This document shows, piece by piece, positions 10,464 through 22,377 of a DNA stretch of 64,000 bases. Positions within the stretch are counted from its first letter, which is position 1. Each line of letters opens with the position of its first letter. Under the pieces are notes generated by a model, which saw only the letters and a list, made by a program, of their open reading frames with translations, was not told the origin of the DNA and searched no databases. The stretch comes from Saccopteryx bilineata (Eukaryota > Chordata > Mammalia > Chiroptera > Emballonuridae), in the NCBI RefSeq assembly GCF_036850765.1, contig NC_089492.1, positions 204,909,681 through 204,973,680 of the forward strand, read 5' to 3'. Both the position numbers and the translations under genes were made by a program.

Positions 10464-13400
10464 ATGGCAATAGGGAATTCACAAGTAACAATAATTACAC
10501 TAAATGTAAACGGATTAAACTCACCAATAAAAAGGCACAGAGTAGCAGAATGGATTAAAAAAGAAAATCCAACTGTATGCTGCCTACAGGAAACTCATCT
10601 AAGTAACAAGGATAAAAACAAATTCAAAGTGAAAGGCTGGAAAACAATACTCCAAGCAAATAACATCCAAAAAAAAGCAGGTGTAGCAATACTCATATCG
10701 GATAATGCTGACTACAAGACAGGAAAAGTACTCAGAGATAAAAATGGCCATTTCATAATGTCTAAGGGGACACTGAATCAAGAAGACATAACAATTCTTA
10801 ATATATATGCACCAAACCAAGGAGCACCAAAATATATAAGACAGCTACTTATTGACCTTAAAACAAAAACTGACAAAAATACAATCATACTTGGAGACCT
10901 CAATACACCGCTGACGGCTCGAGATCGGTCATCCAAACAGAGAATCAACAAAGACATAGTGGCCTTAAACAAAACACTAGAGCACCTGGATATGATAGAC
11001 ATCTACAGGACATTTCATCCCAAAGTGTCTGAGTATACATTTTTCTCTAGTGTACATGGATCATTCTCAAGAATTGACCATATGTTGGGCCACAAAAACA
11101 ACATCAGCAAATTCAGAAAAATTGAAGTTGTACCAAGCATATTTTCTGATCATAAAGCCTTGAAACTAGAATTCAACTGCAAAAAAGAGGAAAAAAATCC
11201 CACAAATATGTGGAAACTAAACAACATACTTTTAAAAAATGAATGGGTCAAAGAAGAAATAAGTGCAGAGATCAAAAGATTTATACAGACTAATGAAAAT
11301 GAAAATACGACATATCAGAATCTATGGGATGCAGCAAAAGCAGTGATAAGAGGGAAGTTCATATCACTTCAGGCATATATGAACAAACAAGAGAGAGCCC
11401 AAGTGAACCACTTAACTTCCCACCTTAAGGAACTAGAAAAAGAAGAACAAAGACAACCCAAAAGCTGCCGAAGAAAGGAGATAATAAAAATCAGAGCAGA
11501 AATAAATGAATTAGAGAACTGAAAAACTATAGAAAAAATTAACAGAACAAGGAGCTGGTTCTTTGAAAAGATCAATAAAATTGACAAACCCTTGGCAAGA
11601 CTTACCAAGGAAAAAAGAGAAAGAACTCATATAAACAAAATCCAAAATGAAAGAGGAGAAATCACCACGGACACCGTAGATATACAAAGAATTATTGTAG
11701 AATACTATGAAAAACTTTATGCCACTAAATTCAACAACCTAGAAGAAATGGATAAATTCCTAGAACAATACAACCTTCCTAGACTGAGTCAAGAAGAAGC
11801 AGAAAGCCTAAACAGACCTATCAGTAGAGAAGAAATAGAAAAAACCATTAAAAACCTCCCCAAAAATAAAAGTCCAGGCCCTGACGGCTATACCAGCGAA
11901 TTTTATCAAACATTCAAAGAAGACTTGGTTCCTATTCTACTCAAAGTCTTCCAAAAAATTGAAGAAGAAGCAATACTTCCAAACACATTTTATGAGGCCA
12001 ACATAACCCTCATACCAAAACCAGGCAAGGATGGCACAAAAAAAGAAAACTACAGACCAATGTCTCTAATGAATACAGATGCTAAAATACTAAACAAAAT
12101 ACTAGCAAATCGAATACAACAACATATTAAAAAAATAATACATCATGATCAAGTGGGATTCATCCCAGAATCTCAAGGATGGTTTAACATACGTAAAACG
12201 GTTAACGTAATACACCATATCAACAAAACAAAGAACAAAAACCACATGATCTTATCAATAGATGCAGAAAAGGCTTTTGATAAAATACAACACAATTTTA
12301 TGTTTAAGACTCTCAACAAAATGGGTATAGAAGGAAAATATCTCAACATGATAAAGGCCATATATGATAAACCATCAGCTAACATCATATTAAATGGCAC
12401 TAAACTGAAGGCTTTCCCCCTTAAATCAGGAACAAGACAGGGTTGTCCACTCTCTCCACTCTTATTTAATGTGGTACTAGAGGTTCTCGCCACAGCAATC
12501 AGACAAGACAAAGAAATAAAAGGCATCCATATCAGAAAAGAAGAAGTAAAGGTATCACTTTTTGCAGATGATATGATCCTATACATCGAAAACCCCAAAG
12601 AATCCACAAAAAGACTACTAGAAACAATAAGCCAATACAGTAAGGTCGCAGGATACAAAATTAACATTCAGAAGTCAATAGCCTTTCTATATGCCAACAA
12701 TGAAACAACTGAGAAGGAACTCAAAAGAATAATCCCCTTCACGATTGCAACAAAAAAAATAAAATACTTAGGAATAAACATAACAAAGAATGTAAAGGAC
12801 TTATATAATGAAAACTATAAACCATTGTTAAGGGAAATTGAAAAAGATATAATAAGATGGAAGAATATACCTTGTTCTTGGCTAGGAAGAATAAATATAA
12901 TCAAGATGGCTATATTACCCAAAGCAATATACAAATTCAATGCAATTCCCATCAAACTTCCAATGACGTTTTTTAAAGAAATAGAGCAAAAAATCATCAG
13001 ATTTATATGGATCTATAAAAAACCCCGAATAGCCAAAGCAATCCTAAAGAAAAAGAATGAAGCTGGGGGCATTACAATACCTGACTTCAAACTCTATTAT
13101 AGGGCCACGACAATCAAAACAGCATGGTATTGGCAGAAAAATAGACACTCAGACCAATGGAACAGAATAGAAAGTCCAGAAATAAAACCACATATATATA
13201 GTCAAATAATTTTTGATAAAGGGGCCAACAACATACAATGGAGAAAAGAAAGCCTCTTCAATAAATGGTGCTGGGAAAACTGGAAAGCCACATGCAAAAG
13301 AATGAAACTGGACTACAGTTTGTCCCCCTGTACTAAAATTAACTCAAAATGGATCAAAGATCGAAACATAAGACCTGAAACAATTAAGTACATAGAAGAA

Positions 13401-14291
13401 GACATAGGTACTCAACTCATGGACCTGGGTTTTAAAGAGCATTTTATGAATTTGACTCCAATGGCAAGAGAAGTGAAGGCAAAAATTAATGAATGGGACT
13501 ACATCAGACTAAGAAGTTTTTGCTCAGCAAGAGAAACTGATAACAAAATAAACAGAAAGCCAACTAAATGGGAAATGATATTTTCAAACAACAGCTCAGA
13601 TAAGGGCCTAATATCCAAAATATACAAAGAACTCATAAAACTCAACAACAAACAAACAAACAATCCCATAAAAAAATGGGAAGAGGATATGAACAGACAC
13701 TTCTCCCAGGAAGAAATACAAATGGCCAACAGATATATGAAAAGATGCTCATCTTCTTTAGCTATTAGAGAAATGCAAATCAAAACAGCAATGAGATACC
13801 ACCTCACACCTGTTCGATTAGCTATTATTAGCAAGACAGGTAATAGCAAATGTTGGAGAGGCTGTGGAGAAAAAGGAACCCTCATCCACTGTTGGTGGGA
13901 ATGTAAAGTAGTACAACCATTATGGAAGAAAGTATGGTGGTTCCTCAAAAAACTGAAAATAGAACTACCTTATGACCCAGCAATCCCTCTACTGGGTATA
14001 TACCCCAAAAACTCAGAAACATTGATACGTAAAGACACATGCAGCCCCAAGTTTATTGCAGCATTGTTCACAGTGGCCAGGACATGGAAACAACCAAAAA
14101 GCCCGTCAATAGATGACTGGATAAAGAAGATGTGGCACATATACACTATGGAATACTACTCAGCCATAAGAAATGATGACATCGGAACATTTACAGCAAA
14201 ATGGTGGGATCTAGATAACATGATACGAAGCGAAATAAGTAAATCAGAAAAAACCAGGAACTGCATTATTCCATACGTAGGTGGGACATAA
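10464..14291 (+). pseudogene. L1-B ORF2 (endonuclease/reverse transcriptase), one nonsense codon
   Basis: This encodes the L1 replicase, which nicks target DNA and reverse-transcribes L1 RNA there. The frame is 1275 codons, the same as human ORF2p, with catalytic residues at the same numbers. APE-type endonuclease: E43 (QETHL), D145/N147 (GDLNT), D229/H230 (SDHK). [36 protein letters not shown], and F700-A-D-D703. The C-terminal Cys-rich knuckle is C1130-x3-C1134-x7-H1142-x4-C1147. The only break is TGA at codon 353 (11520-11522), where L1-A and L1-C have AGA and L1-D has AAA, between the endonuclease and RT domains. Downstream the frame stays open for 899 codons from Met 11592. As it stands it cannot make full-length protein. 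Confidence 0.96.
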
Positions 14292-14543
14292 AAGTGAAAC
14301 TAAGAGACATTGATAAGAGTGTGGTGGTTACGGGGGGGAGGGGGGAATGGGAGAGGGAAAGGAGGAGGGGGAGGGGCACAAAGAAAACAAGATAGAAGGT
14401 GACAGAGGACAATCTGACTTTGGGTGACGGGTATGCATCATAATTGAACGACAAGATACCCTGGTCTTGTTATCTTTGAATATATGTATCCTGATTTATT
14501 GATGTCACCCCATTAAAAAAATAAAATTATTTAAAAAAAAAAA
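14292..14543 (+). terminator. L1-B 3' UTR with G-rich tract and poly(A) signal
   Basis: This is a short 3' UTR. A polypurine, G-run-rich tract lies at 14332-14377, followed by a conserved 'ttgatttattgatgtcaccc'-like end, AATAAA at 14520-14525 and an A tail to 14543. The G-runs could form a quadruplex, as reported for several mammalian L1 3' UTRs. L1-A (15780-15831) and L1-C (19029-19058, complementary) have the same tract. Confidence 0.85.
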
Positions 14544-14558
14544 AAACTATATTATAGG
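14544..14558. repeat. Target-site duplication of L1-B, 3' copy
   Basis: Exact repeat of 6749-6763, directly after the L1-B A tail and continuous with the resumed L1-A ORF2. Confidence 0.93.
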
Positions 14559-15994
14559 GCCACGACAATCAAAACAGCAGGGTAGTGGCAGAAAAATAGA
14601 TGCTCAGATGAATGGAACAGAATAGAAAGCCCAGAAATAAAACCACATATATATGGTCAAATAATTTTTGATAAAGGAGGCCAACAACACACATGGGGAA
14701 AATAAAGCCTCTTCAACAAATGTTGCTGGGAAAACTGGAAAGCCACATGCAAAAAAATTGAAATTGGACTATAGTTTGTCCCCTTTTACTAAAATTAATT
14801 CAAAATGGATCAAAAATCTAAATATAAGACCTGAAACAATAAAGTACATAGAAGAAGACATAGGTTCTAAACTCATGGACTTTGGTTTTAAAGAGCATTT
14901 TATGAATTTGACTCCAAAGGCAAGAGAAGTGAAGGCAAAAATAAATCAATGGGATTGCATCAGACTAAGAAGTTTTTGCTCAGCAAGAGAAATTGACAAC
15001 AAAATAAACAGAGAGCCAATTTAATGGGAAATGTTATTTTCAAACAACAGCTTCAGATAAGGGCCTAATATCCAAAATATACAAAGAATTCATAAAATTC
15101 AACAACAAACAAACAAACAATCCAATAGAAAATGGGAAGAGGACATGAACAGACACTTCTCCCAGGAAGAAATACAAATGGCCAACAGATATATGAAAAG
15201 ATGCTCATCTTCTTTAGTTATTAGAGAAATGCAAATCAAAACTGCAATGAGATACCACCTCACCCCTGTTAAATTAGCTATTATTAACAAGACAGGTAAT
15301 AGCAAATGTTGGAGAGGCTGTGGAGAAAAAGGAACTCTCATTTATTGTTGGTGGGAATGTAAAGTAATACAACCATTATGGAAGAAAGTATGGTGGTTTC
15401 TCAAATAGCTGAAAATAGAACTACCTTATGACCCAGCAATCTCTCTACTGGGTATATACCCCCAAAACTCAGAAACATTAATACGTAAAGACACATGCAG
15501 CCCCATGTTCATTGCAGCATTGCTCACAGTGGCCAGGACATGGGAACAACCAAAAAGCCCTTCAGTAGAGTACTGGATAAAGAAGATGTGGCACATATAC
15601 ACTATGGAATACTATTCAGCCATTAGAAATGATGACATCGGATCATTTACAGCAAAATGGTGGGATCTTGATAACATTATACAAAGTGAAATAAGTAAAT
15701 CAGAAAAAAAAAAGAACTGCATTATTCCATACATAGGTGGGATATCAAAGTGAGACTTAGAGACATTGATAAGAATGTGGTGGTCACTGGGGGTGGGGAT
15801 AGAAGGAGAGGGAACGGGCAAGGGGGAGGGGCACAAAGAAAACTAGATAGAGGGTGATGGAGGACAATCTGACTGGGTGATCAGTGTGCAACATAATTGA
15901 TTGACAAGATAACCTGGACATGTTTTCTTTGAACATATGTACCTTGATTTATTGATGTCACCCTAGTACAATTAATAAAAAAGAAAGAAAGAAA
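14559..15994 (+). mobile_element. L1-A, 3' portion (end of ORF2, 3' UTR, tail)
   Basis: This resumes L1-A ORF2 at the exact base where L1-B interrupted it. ORF2 fragments are readable at 14668-15024, 15145-15408 and 15505-15753 ([10 protein letters not shown] knuckle, [16 protein letters not shown]), in more than one frame. Stops include a tag at the end of 'ggtttctcaaatag'. The 3' UTR has a G-rich tract (15780-15831). The tail is a (GAAA)n run at 15982-15999 grading into the target duplication. Confidence 0.92.
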
Positions 15995-16007
15995 GAAAGT
16001 CATATTA

Positions 16008-16373
16008 TTGCCCTAGCTGGTCGGTTCAGTGGTAGAGCATTGTTCTGGTGGATGGATGTCCCAGGTTCGATTCCTGGTCAGGGCTCACAGGAGAAGCGAC
16101 CATCTACTTCTCTCCCCATTCCCCTTCTTCCTTTCTTTCCCTTCTCCTCCCACAGCCATGGCTCAGTTGGTCTGAGCGCATTAGCCCAGAGCACTGAGAA
16201 TGGCTCCATGGAGCTTCCACCTCAGGTGCTAAAAATAGCTTGGTTGTGAGCATGTTTCCAGATGGGCAGATCATAAGCCCGAGATGGGGTTGCTGGGTAG
16301 ATCCCAGTCAGGGAGCCTGTGAGAGTCTGTCTATCTCCCCTCCTCTCACTTGGAAAAGAAGAAATAAAAAATA
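16008..16373 (+). mobile_element. tRNA-derived SINE, Rhin-1-like (GCCCTGGC head)
   Basis: The head 'gccctagctggtcggttcag' resembles a tRNA A box, with 'ggttcgattcc' as the B box. The body matches the other long SINEs of this window (23713, 27748, 31135, 37607, 49612), and the end is A-rich. It is flanked by agaaagtcatattat / agaaagtcatactac, the same target already duplicated by L1-A. Confidence 0.85.
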
Positions 16374-16735
16374 GAAAGTCATACTACAAAATATCTGACT
16401 AGTAATCTTCAAACTGTGAAGGTTATTGAAAACAAGGAAAGTTTGAGGAAATGATTACAGCTAAAAGGAACCTAAGATGACAGGATATTAAATATAATGT
16501 GGTTCCTTGGATAAGATCCTGGGAGATAAAAAAGACATTCGGTAAAAACTAAGAAAATATAAGTAAAGTATTGTTAGTTCATAATCATGTAATTATAACA
16601 AATGTACTACACTGGTATAAGATATTCATTATAAGAAAAATTGGATGAGGGCTGTATGAGAAATCTCTAACTATCTTCCCAAATTTTCTGTAAATTTACC
16701 ACTAAAAATAAACTAATTAAAAAAAGAAAAGCACA
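16374..16735 (+). repeat. Older L1 3' UTR, second part (host of L1-A)
   Basis: This continues 650-785: tacaaaatatctgac, 'cttcaaactgtgaagg', 'aaaacaaggaaag', then a final A-rich 'aaataaactaattaaaaaaag'. It is recognisable as the terminal 3' UTR of an old mammalian L1M-type element. Confidence 0.65.
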
Positions 16736-17269
16736 ACATGATGCCATCCCTACCCCCCAGGATAACACTAAGCTAGAGGAGCTGACAGCAGAAGGCAGGA
16801 GGGGAGACTGCTCTGCCATGGAGGGGCCAACTAGACTCGAGACAGTCTGGATGACTTTCACAGAAGCCAGCAGCTGTGCTGAAAGGGGAGGAAGGCAAAA
16901 AAAGAGGTGGAAAGTCCTGTGCTCAACTGAAACTCCGTGAGATGAGTACAAACTGCCTCGTGGTAGTCCCCTGCAGGACAGAAGAAACTACCTGTGGCAC
17001 CTAATCACCAGGCCCATCTCCCATTATTCCCAGAGGATTCCCAGGGCACTTCACCAAGACTCAAGCTAGAGTATGGTCAAGCCTTACCTACTTGACTTAA
17101 GTGAAAATGCGCAAGGTCACCCAGGTGCCATCACTGGGCCATTCCTCTACACAAGTAAAGAGAATTACATGCAGTGACAAAAAATGCTCAGTTCGCTGTG
17201 GGTGCACATCAGAGGGGGCCTAGAATGGTGACACCATGTGTCTTTTCACAGACTTGATGTGTCTAAATA
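16736..17269. other. Unassigned sequence
   Basis: I see no repeat family, splice-bounded exon or conserved domain. The minus-strand open frame at 16667-16951 starts inside it and runs into L1 3' UTR sequence, so it is not gene-like. Confidence 0.4.
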
Positions 17270-17346
17270 TACTGCTCACAAAAATTAGGGGATATATAAA
17301 AATGAATATGAAGTGATAAAATATCCCCTAATTTTTGTGAGCAGTG
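17270..17346. mobile_element. 77-bp palindromic mariner-type MITE
   Basis: Two inverted arms of about 30 bp (actgctcacaaaaattaggg ... and its complement ... gagcagtg) surround a short centre (aatgaatatgaagtgat). TA dinucleotides flank both ends (17268-17269, 17347-17348). This is the architecture of Tc1/mariner MITEs such as the 80-bp MADE1. The arms differ by only a few bases. Confidence 0.85.
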
Positions 17347-18269
17347 TATCTCTTCCCCATGAAGGTTTTACCACTCAAACCCTAAGTAAAATGTTCTACC
17401 AATGCCTCTTTGGATACCTTCTTCCACCATTCTAGGATGAATAAATTGCTCTTTCCTCTATAGCCCTTTGTTCACCCCTGTGTTTATTATTTGCATAAAC
17501 CATTCATTCATTTATATGTAGGCCAGGCAGTGTTTCAGGCCTGGAGATACTGCACTGAACCGAAAAGGAGAAGAGCCTTCCCCCAGAGGGTTACATATGT
17601 TCTGTTCTGTTCCTTCTATTCACAGTCCCAGTCAGACTTTAAAATTCACGAAATGAATTTGTCACCCAGATCTCTTGAAAGGTCAGGAGTATAATTGTAT
17701 TTCTTATTTTGTTATATTTAAATTATAATAAAAGAGACAAATCTGTAATGCAACTTTTCACTTATACAATAATCTAATAAAATTTCATGAAACTTATTTT
17801 TGTCCTAGAGCTCATAAGAGAAAAATATTATACAGGTGAAAAGTTGTGCTTGTAGCTCCCATAACAGTGTAAGTCTAGGATACAGAAGGTTTCTTCAATA
17901 CAACTTGGGATTTAAATTCAAAACAAAGCATTGGGAAAAAATTTCTCCCCAATTTATAATACTATCAGGCAATGCAAGTTCTTTCCATTTACCTTTCCCC
18001 CTCTTATTGCAGTGCCTTTGAAATCTTCAATCTGAGTGTTAGTTTAGAGAGCATATTTTTCCTAAATTGACTTCTGTTCAAAAGCCTTTTCCTCTCTGAT
18101 TAGCAAGAATAACTTAACCATCTGGTAAACTTCTCCATGACAAGATCTAACCCCAGTAAAATGAGTCACGTGTCAATTCTTTAAAGATTAGAATTTTCTT
18201 CTTAATGGCTGTTTCTAATGATGCAAAAGCAAGTTGTTGATAAAGCTGTGAAATCACTACAGACACGAC
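17347..18269. other. Mostly unassigned; ancient repeat fragment near 17500-17640
   Basis: 17500-17640 ('catttatatgtaggccaggc', 'ggagatactgcactgaac', 'cagagggttaca') resembles a common ancient mammalian repeat 3' segment that I cannot place in a family. The rest shows nothing recognisable, and the short open frames at 17491 and 17836 have no domain. Confidence 0.4.
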
Positions 18270-18862
18270 AAATGAGAAAGTATTATAGTAGAACAATTTT
18301 ATGCTGACAGATTACATAAACAAGATGAAATAAACAAATTTCTAGAAAAATAAAACTTAGCAAAACTGTCTCTGTTAAGAAATCAATTGCTAGGAGAGTA
18401 ATTCTTAAGTGTTTTCACCACACATAATAAACGGTAACTATTTGAGGTGATGGATGTGTTAATAAACTTGATTGCAGTAATCACTTCATAATGTTTATGT
18501 GTATCAAGCCATCACAATGGACATCACAAAATACACACAATTTTTGCCTGTCAGTTATATCCCAATAATGTTGAGGGGGGGAAAGAAGAGATAGAACATC
18601 TGAATCAGCATATACCCAAAAAAAGAACATAAATAAGGAATTTAAAAAATTTCCAACAAAACAAAATTCCTCACACACATACACAAAAAAATCAGATTGT
18701 TCTAAAAATGTTTAAAGAAGAAGTAATATCAATACTTTCAGAAAATATAGGAAAAACCTGAACTCATTTTATGAGGCTAATATTATCCTTATGCCAAAAC
18801 CAGACAACTACATCACAAGAAAAGTAAACTACAGACTGATAACTTTCAAGACTATAGACGCA
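18270..18862 (+). repeat. Old L1 ORF2 fragment, first part (host of L1-C)
   Basis: Degenerate L1 ORF2 is visible at 18280-18370 (like 'attttatgctgacagatt') and 18600-18862 (TTTATGAGGCTAAtattatcc, 'ccaaaaccagacaactac'). It is interrupted at 18378-18590 by a 3'-end L1 fragment and at 18862 by L1-C. The same ORF2 resumes at 27635. Confidence 0.75.
18378..18590 (+). repeat. Old L1 3'-end fragment nested in L1 ORF2
   Basis: 'gaggtgatggatgtgttaat', 'gattgcagtaatcacttc' and a closing 'tatatcccaataatgttg' are characteristic of old L1 3' UTR ends. L1 ORF2 sequence lies on both sides, so it is an insertion. Confidence 0.6.
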
Positions 18863-19187
18863 GAATTTCTTTTTATTATTATTAATTTTACTGGGGTGTC
18901 ATCAATAAATCAGGGTACATATGTTCAAAGAAAACATGTCCAGGTTATCTTGTCAATCAATTATATTATATACCCATCACCCAAAGTCAGATTGTCCTCC
19001 GTCACCTTTTATCTAGTTTTCTTTGTGCCCCTGCCCTTCCCCCTTCCCCCCCCCATAACCACCACACTCTTGTCAATGTCTCTTAGTCTCGTTTTATGTC
19101 CTACCTACGTATAGAATAATGCAGTTTTTGGTTTTTTCTGATTTACTTATTTCACTCTGTATAATGTTATCAAGATCCCACCATTTG

Positions 19188-19522
19188 GCCTGACCAGGCG
19201 GTGACGCAGTGGATAGAGCGTCGAACTGAGATGCGGAGGACCCAGGTTCGAGACCCAAGGTTTCCAGCTTGAGCGTGGGCTCATCTGGCTTGAGCAAAAA
19301 GCTCACCAGCTTGGACCCAAGGTTGCTGGCTTGAACAAGGGGTTACACAGTCTGCTGAAGGCCCGTGGTCAAGGCACATAGGAGAGAACAATCAATGAAC
19401 AACTAAGGTGTCGCAACAAAAAACTGATGATTGATGCTTCTCATCTCTCTCTGTTCCTGTCTGTCTGTCTCTATCTATCCCTCTCTCTGACTCTCTGTCC
19501 CTGTAAAAAAAAAAAACAACAA
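19188..19522 (+). mobile_element. tRNA-derived SINE (CCTGACC head) in L1-C
   Basis: The head is 'gcctgaccaggcggtgacgc' with the tRNA-like 'cccaggttcgagacc'. The body contains repeated 'gctggcttgagc'-type phrases and it ends in a CT-rich tract plus A tail. The target duplication cccaccattt is at 19178-19187 and 19523-19532. Confidence 0.9.
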
Positions 19523-22377
19523 CCCACCATTTTGTTGTAAATGATCCGATGTCATCATTTCTTATGGCTGAGTAGTATTCCATAGTGTATATGTGCCACA
19601 TCTTCTTTATCCAGTCCTCTATTGAAGGACTTCTTGGTTCTTTCCATGTCTTGACCACTGTGAACAATGCTGCAATGAAGATGGGGCTGCATGTGTCTTT
19701 ATGTATCAATGTCTCTGAGTTTTGGGGTATATACCAGTAGAGGGGTTGCTGGATCATAAGGTAGTTCTATTTTCAGCTATTTGAGGAACCACCATACTTT
19801 CTTCCATAATGGTTGTACTACTTTACATTCCCACCAACAGTGAATGAGGGTTCCTTTTTCTTCACAGCCTCTTCAACATTTGCTATTACCTGTCTTGTTA
19901 ATAATAGCTAATTTAACTGGTGTGAGGTGGTATCTCATTGCAGTTTTGATTTGCATTTCTCTAATAACTAAAGAAGATGAGCATCTTTTCATATATCTGT
20001 TGGCCATTTGTATTTCTTCCTGGGAGAAGTGTTTGTTCATGTCCTCTTCCCATTTTTTATTGGATTGTTTGTTTGTTTGTTGTTGAGTTTTATGAGTTCT
20101 AATATATTTTAGATATTAGGCCCTTGTCTGATCTGTTGTTTGAAAATATCATTTCCCATTTAGTTGGCTGTCTGTTTGGTAGTCAGTTTCTCTTGCTGAT
20201 CAAAAACTTCTTAGTCTGATGTAGTCTCATTCATTTATTTTTGCCTTCATATCCCTTGCCTTTGGAGTCAAATTCATAAAATGCTCTTTAAAACCAAAGT
20301 CCATGAGCTTAGAACCTATGTCTTCTTCTATGTACTTTATTGTTTCAGGTCTTATATTTAGGCCTTTGATCCATTTTGAACTAATTTTAGTACAAGGGGA
20401 CAAACTGTAGTCGAGTTTCATTCTTTTGCATGTAGCTTTCCAGTTTTCCCAGCAACATTTGTTGAAGAGGCTTTCTTTTCTCCATTGTGTGTTCTTGGCC
20501 CCTTTTTCAAAAATTATTTGACCATATATATGTGGTTTCATTTCTGGACTTTCTATTCTGTTCCATTGGTCTGAGTGTCTATTTTTCTGCCAATACCATG
20601 TCATCTTGATTGTCATGGCTCTATAATATAGTTTGAAGTCAGATATTGTAATGCCCCCAGCTTCCTTCTTTTTCTTTAGGATTGCTTTGGCTATTCGGGG
20701 TTTTTTAAAGTTCCATATAAATCTGATGATTTTTTGTTCCATTTCTTTAAGAAATGTCATTGGAATTTTGATGGGAATTGCATTAAATTTGTATATTGCT
20801 TTGGGTAATATGGCCATCTTGATTATATTTATTCTTCCTAACCAAGAGCAAGGAATATTCTTCCATCTCATTATATCTTTTTCGATTTCCCTTAACAGTG
20901 CTTTGTAGTTTTCATTGTATAGGTCCTTTCCATTCTTTGTTACGGTTATTTCTAGGTATTTTGTTGTTGTTGTTGTTGTTGCAATCTTGAAGGGGATTAT
21001 TTTTTTGAGTTGGTTCTCAAATGTTTCATTGTTGGCATATAGAAAGGCTATGGACTTTTGTATGTTAATTTTGTATCCTGCGACCTTACTGTATTGGCTT
21101 ATTGTTTCTAGTAGTCTTTTTGCGGATTCTTTGGTGTTTTCGATGTATAGGATCATATCATCTGCAAAAAGTGATACCTTTACTTCTTCTTTTCCGATAT
21201 GGATGCCTTTTATTTCTTTGTCTTGTCTGATTGTTCTGGGTAGAACTTCTAGCACCACATTAAATAAGAGTGGAGAGAGTGGACAACCCTGTCTTGTTCT
21301 TGATTTAAGGGGAAAGCCTTCAGTTTTGTGCCATTTAATATGATGTTAGCTGATGGTTTATTATATATGGCCTTTATCATGTTGAGATATTTTCCTTCTA
21401 TACCCATTTTGTTGAGAGTCTTAAACATAAAATTGTGTTGTATTTTATCAAAAGCCTTTTCTGCATCTATTGATAAGATCATGTGGTTTTTGTTCTTTGT
21501 TTTGTTGATATGGTGTATTACGTTAACCGTTTTATGTATGTTGAACCATCCTTGAGATTCTAGGATGAATCCCACTTGATCATAATGTATTATTTTTTTA
21601 ATATGTTGTTGTATTCAATTTGCTAGTATTTTGTTTAGTATTTTAGGATCTGTATTCATTAGAGATATTGGTCTGTAGTTTTCTTTTTTTGTGCCATCCT
21701 TGCCTGGTTTTGGTATGAGGGTTATGTTGGCCTCATAAAATGTGTTTGGTAGTATTGCTTCTTCAATTTTTTGGAAGACTTTGAGTAGAATAGGAACCAA
21801 GTCTTCTTTGAATGTTTGATAGAATTCGCTACGATAACCGTCTGGGCCTGGACTTTTATTTTTGGGGAAGTTTTTAATACTTTTTTCTATTTCTTCCTTA
21901 CTAATTGGTCTGTTTAGGCTTTCTGCTTCTTCTTGACTCAGTTTAGGAAGGTTGTATTGTTCTAGGAATTTATCCATTTCTTCTAGATTGTTGAATTTAG
22001 TGGCATATAGTTTTTCATAGTATTCTACAATAATTCTTTGTATGTATATGGTGATTTCTCCTCTTTCATTTTGGATTTTGTTTATATGAGTCTTTTCTCT
22101 TTTTCCTTGGTAAGTCCTGCCAGGGGTTTGTCAATTTTGTTCATCTTTTCAAAGAACCAGCTCCTTGTTCTATTAATTTTTTCTATAGTTTTTCTGTTCT
22201 CTTACTTCATTTATTTCTGCTCTGATTTTTATTATCTCCTTTCTTCAGCTGGTTTTGTGTTGTCTTTGTTCTTCTTTTTCCAGTTCCTTAAGTTGTGAAG
22301 TTCAGTGGTTCACTTGGGCTCTCTTATTTGTTCATATAGGCCTGAAGTGATATTAACTTCCCTCTTATCACTGCTTT

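Larger units (their letters stand above)
6764..14543 (+). mobile_element. L1-B: full-length, near-intact young L1 LINE
   Basis: This complete L1 holds a 5' UTR (6764-9141), ORF1 (9142-10137), spacer, ORF2 (10464-14291), and a 3' UTR with G-rich tract, AATAAA (14520) and an A tail. Exact 15-bp target duplications flank it. The CpG-rich 5' UTR is still largely undeaminated, and each ORF has just one nonsense codon and no frameshift, so insertion was recent. It landed inside L1-A ORF2 in the same orientation. The length of about 7.8 kb exceeds a human L1 because of the longer 5' UTR. Confidence 0.96.
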
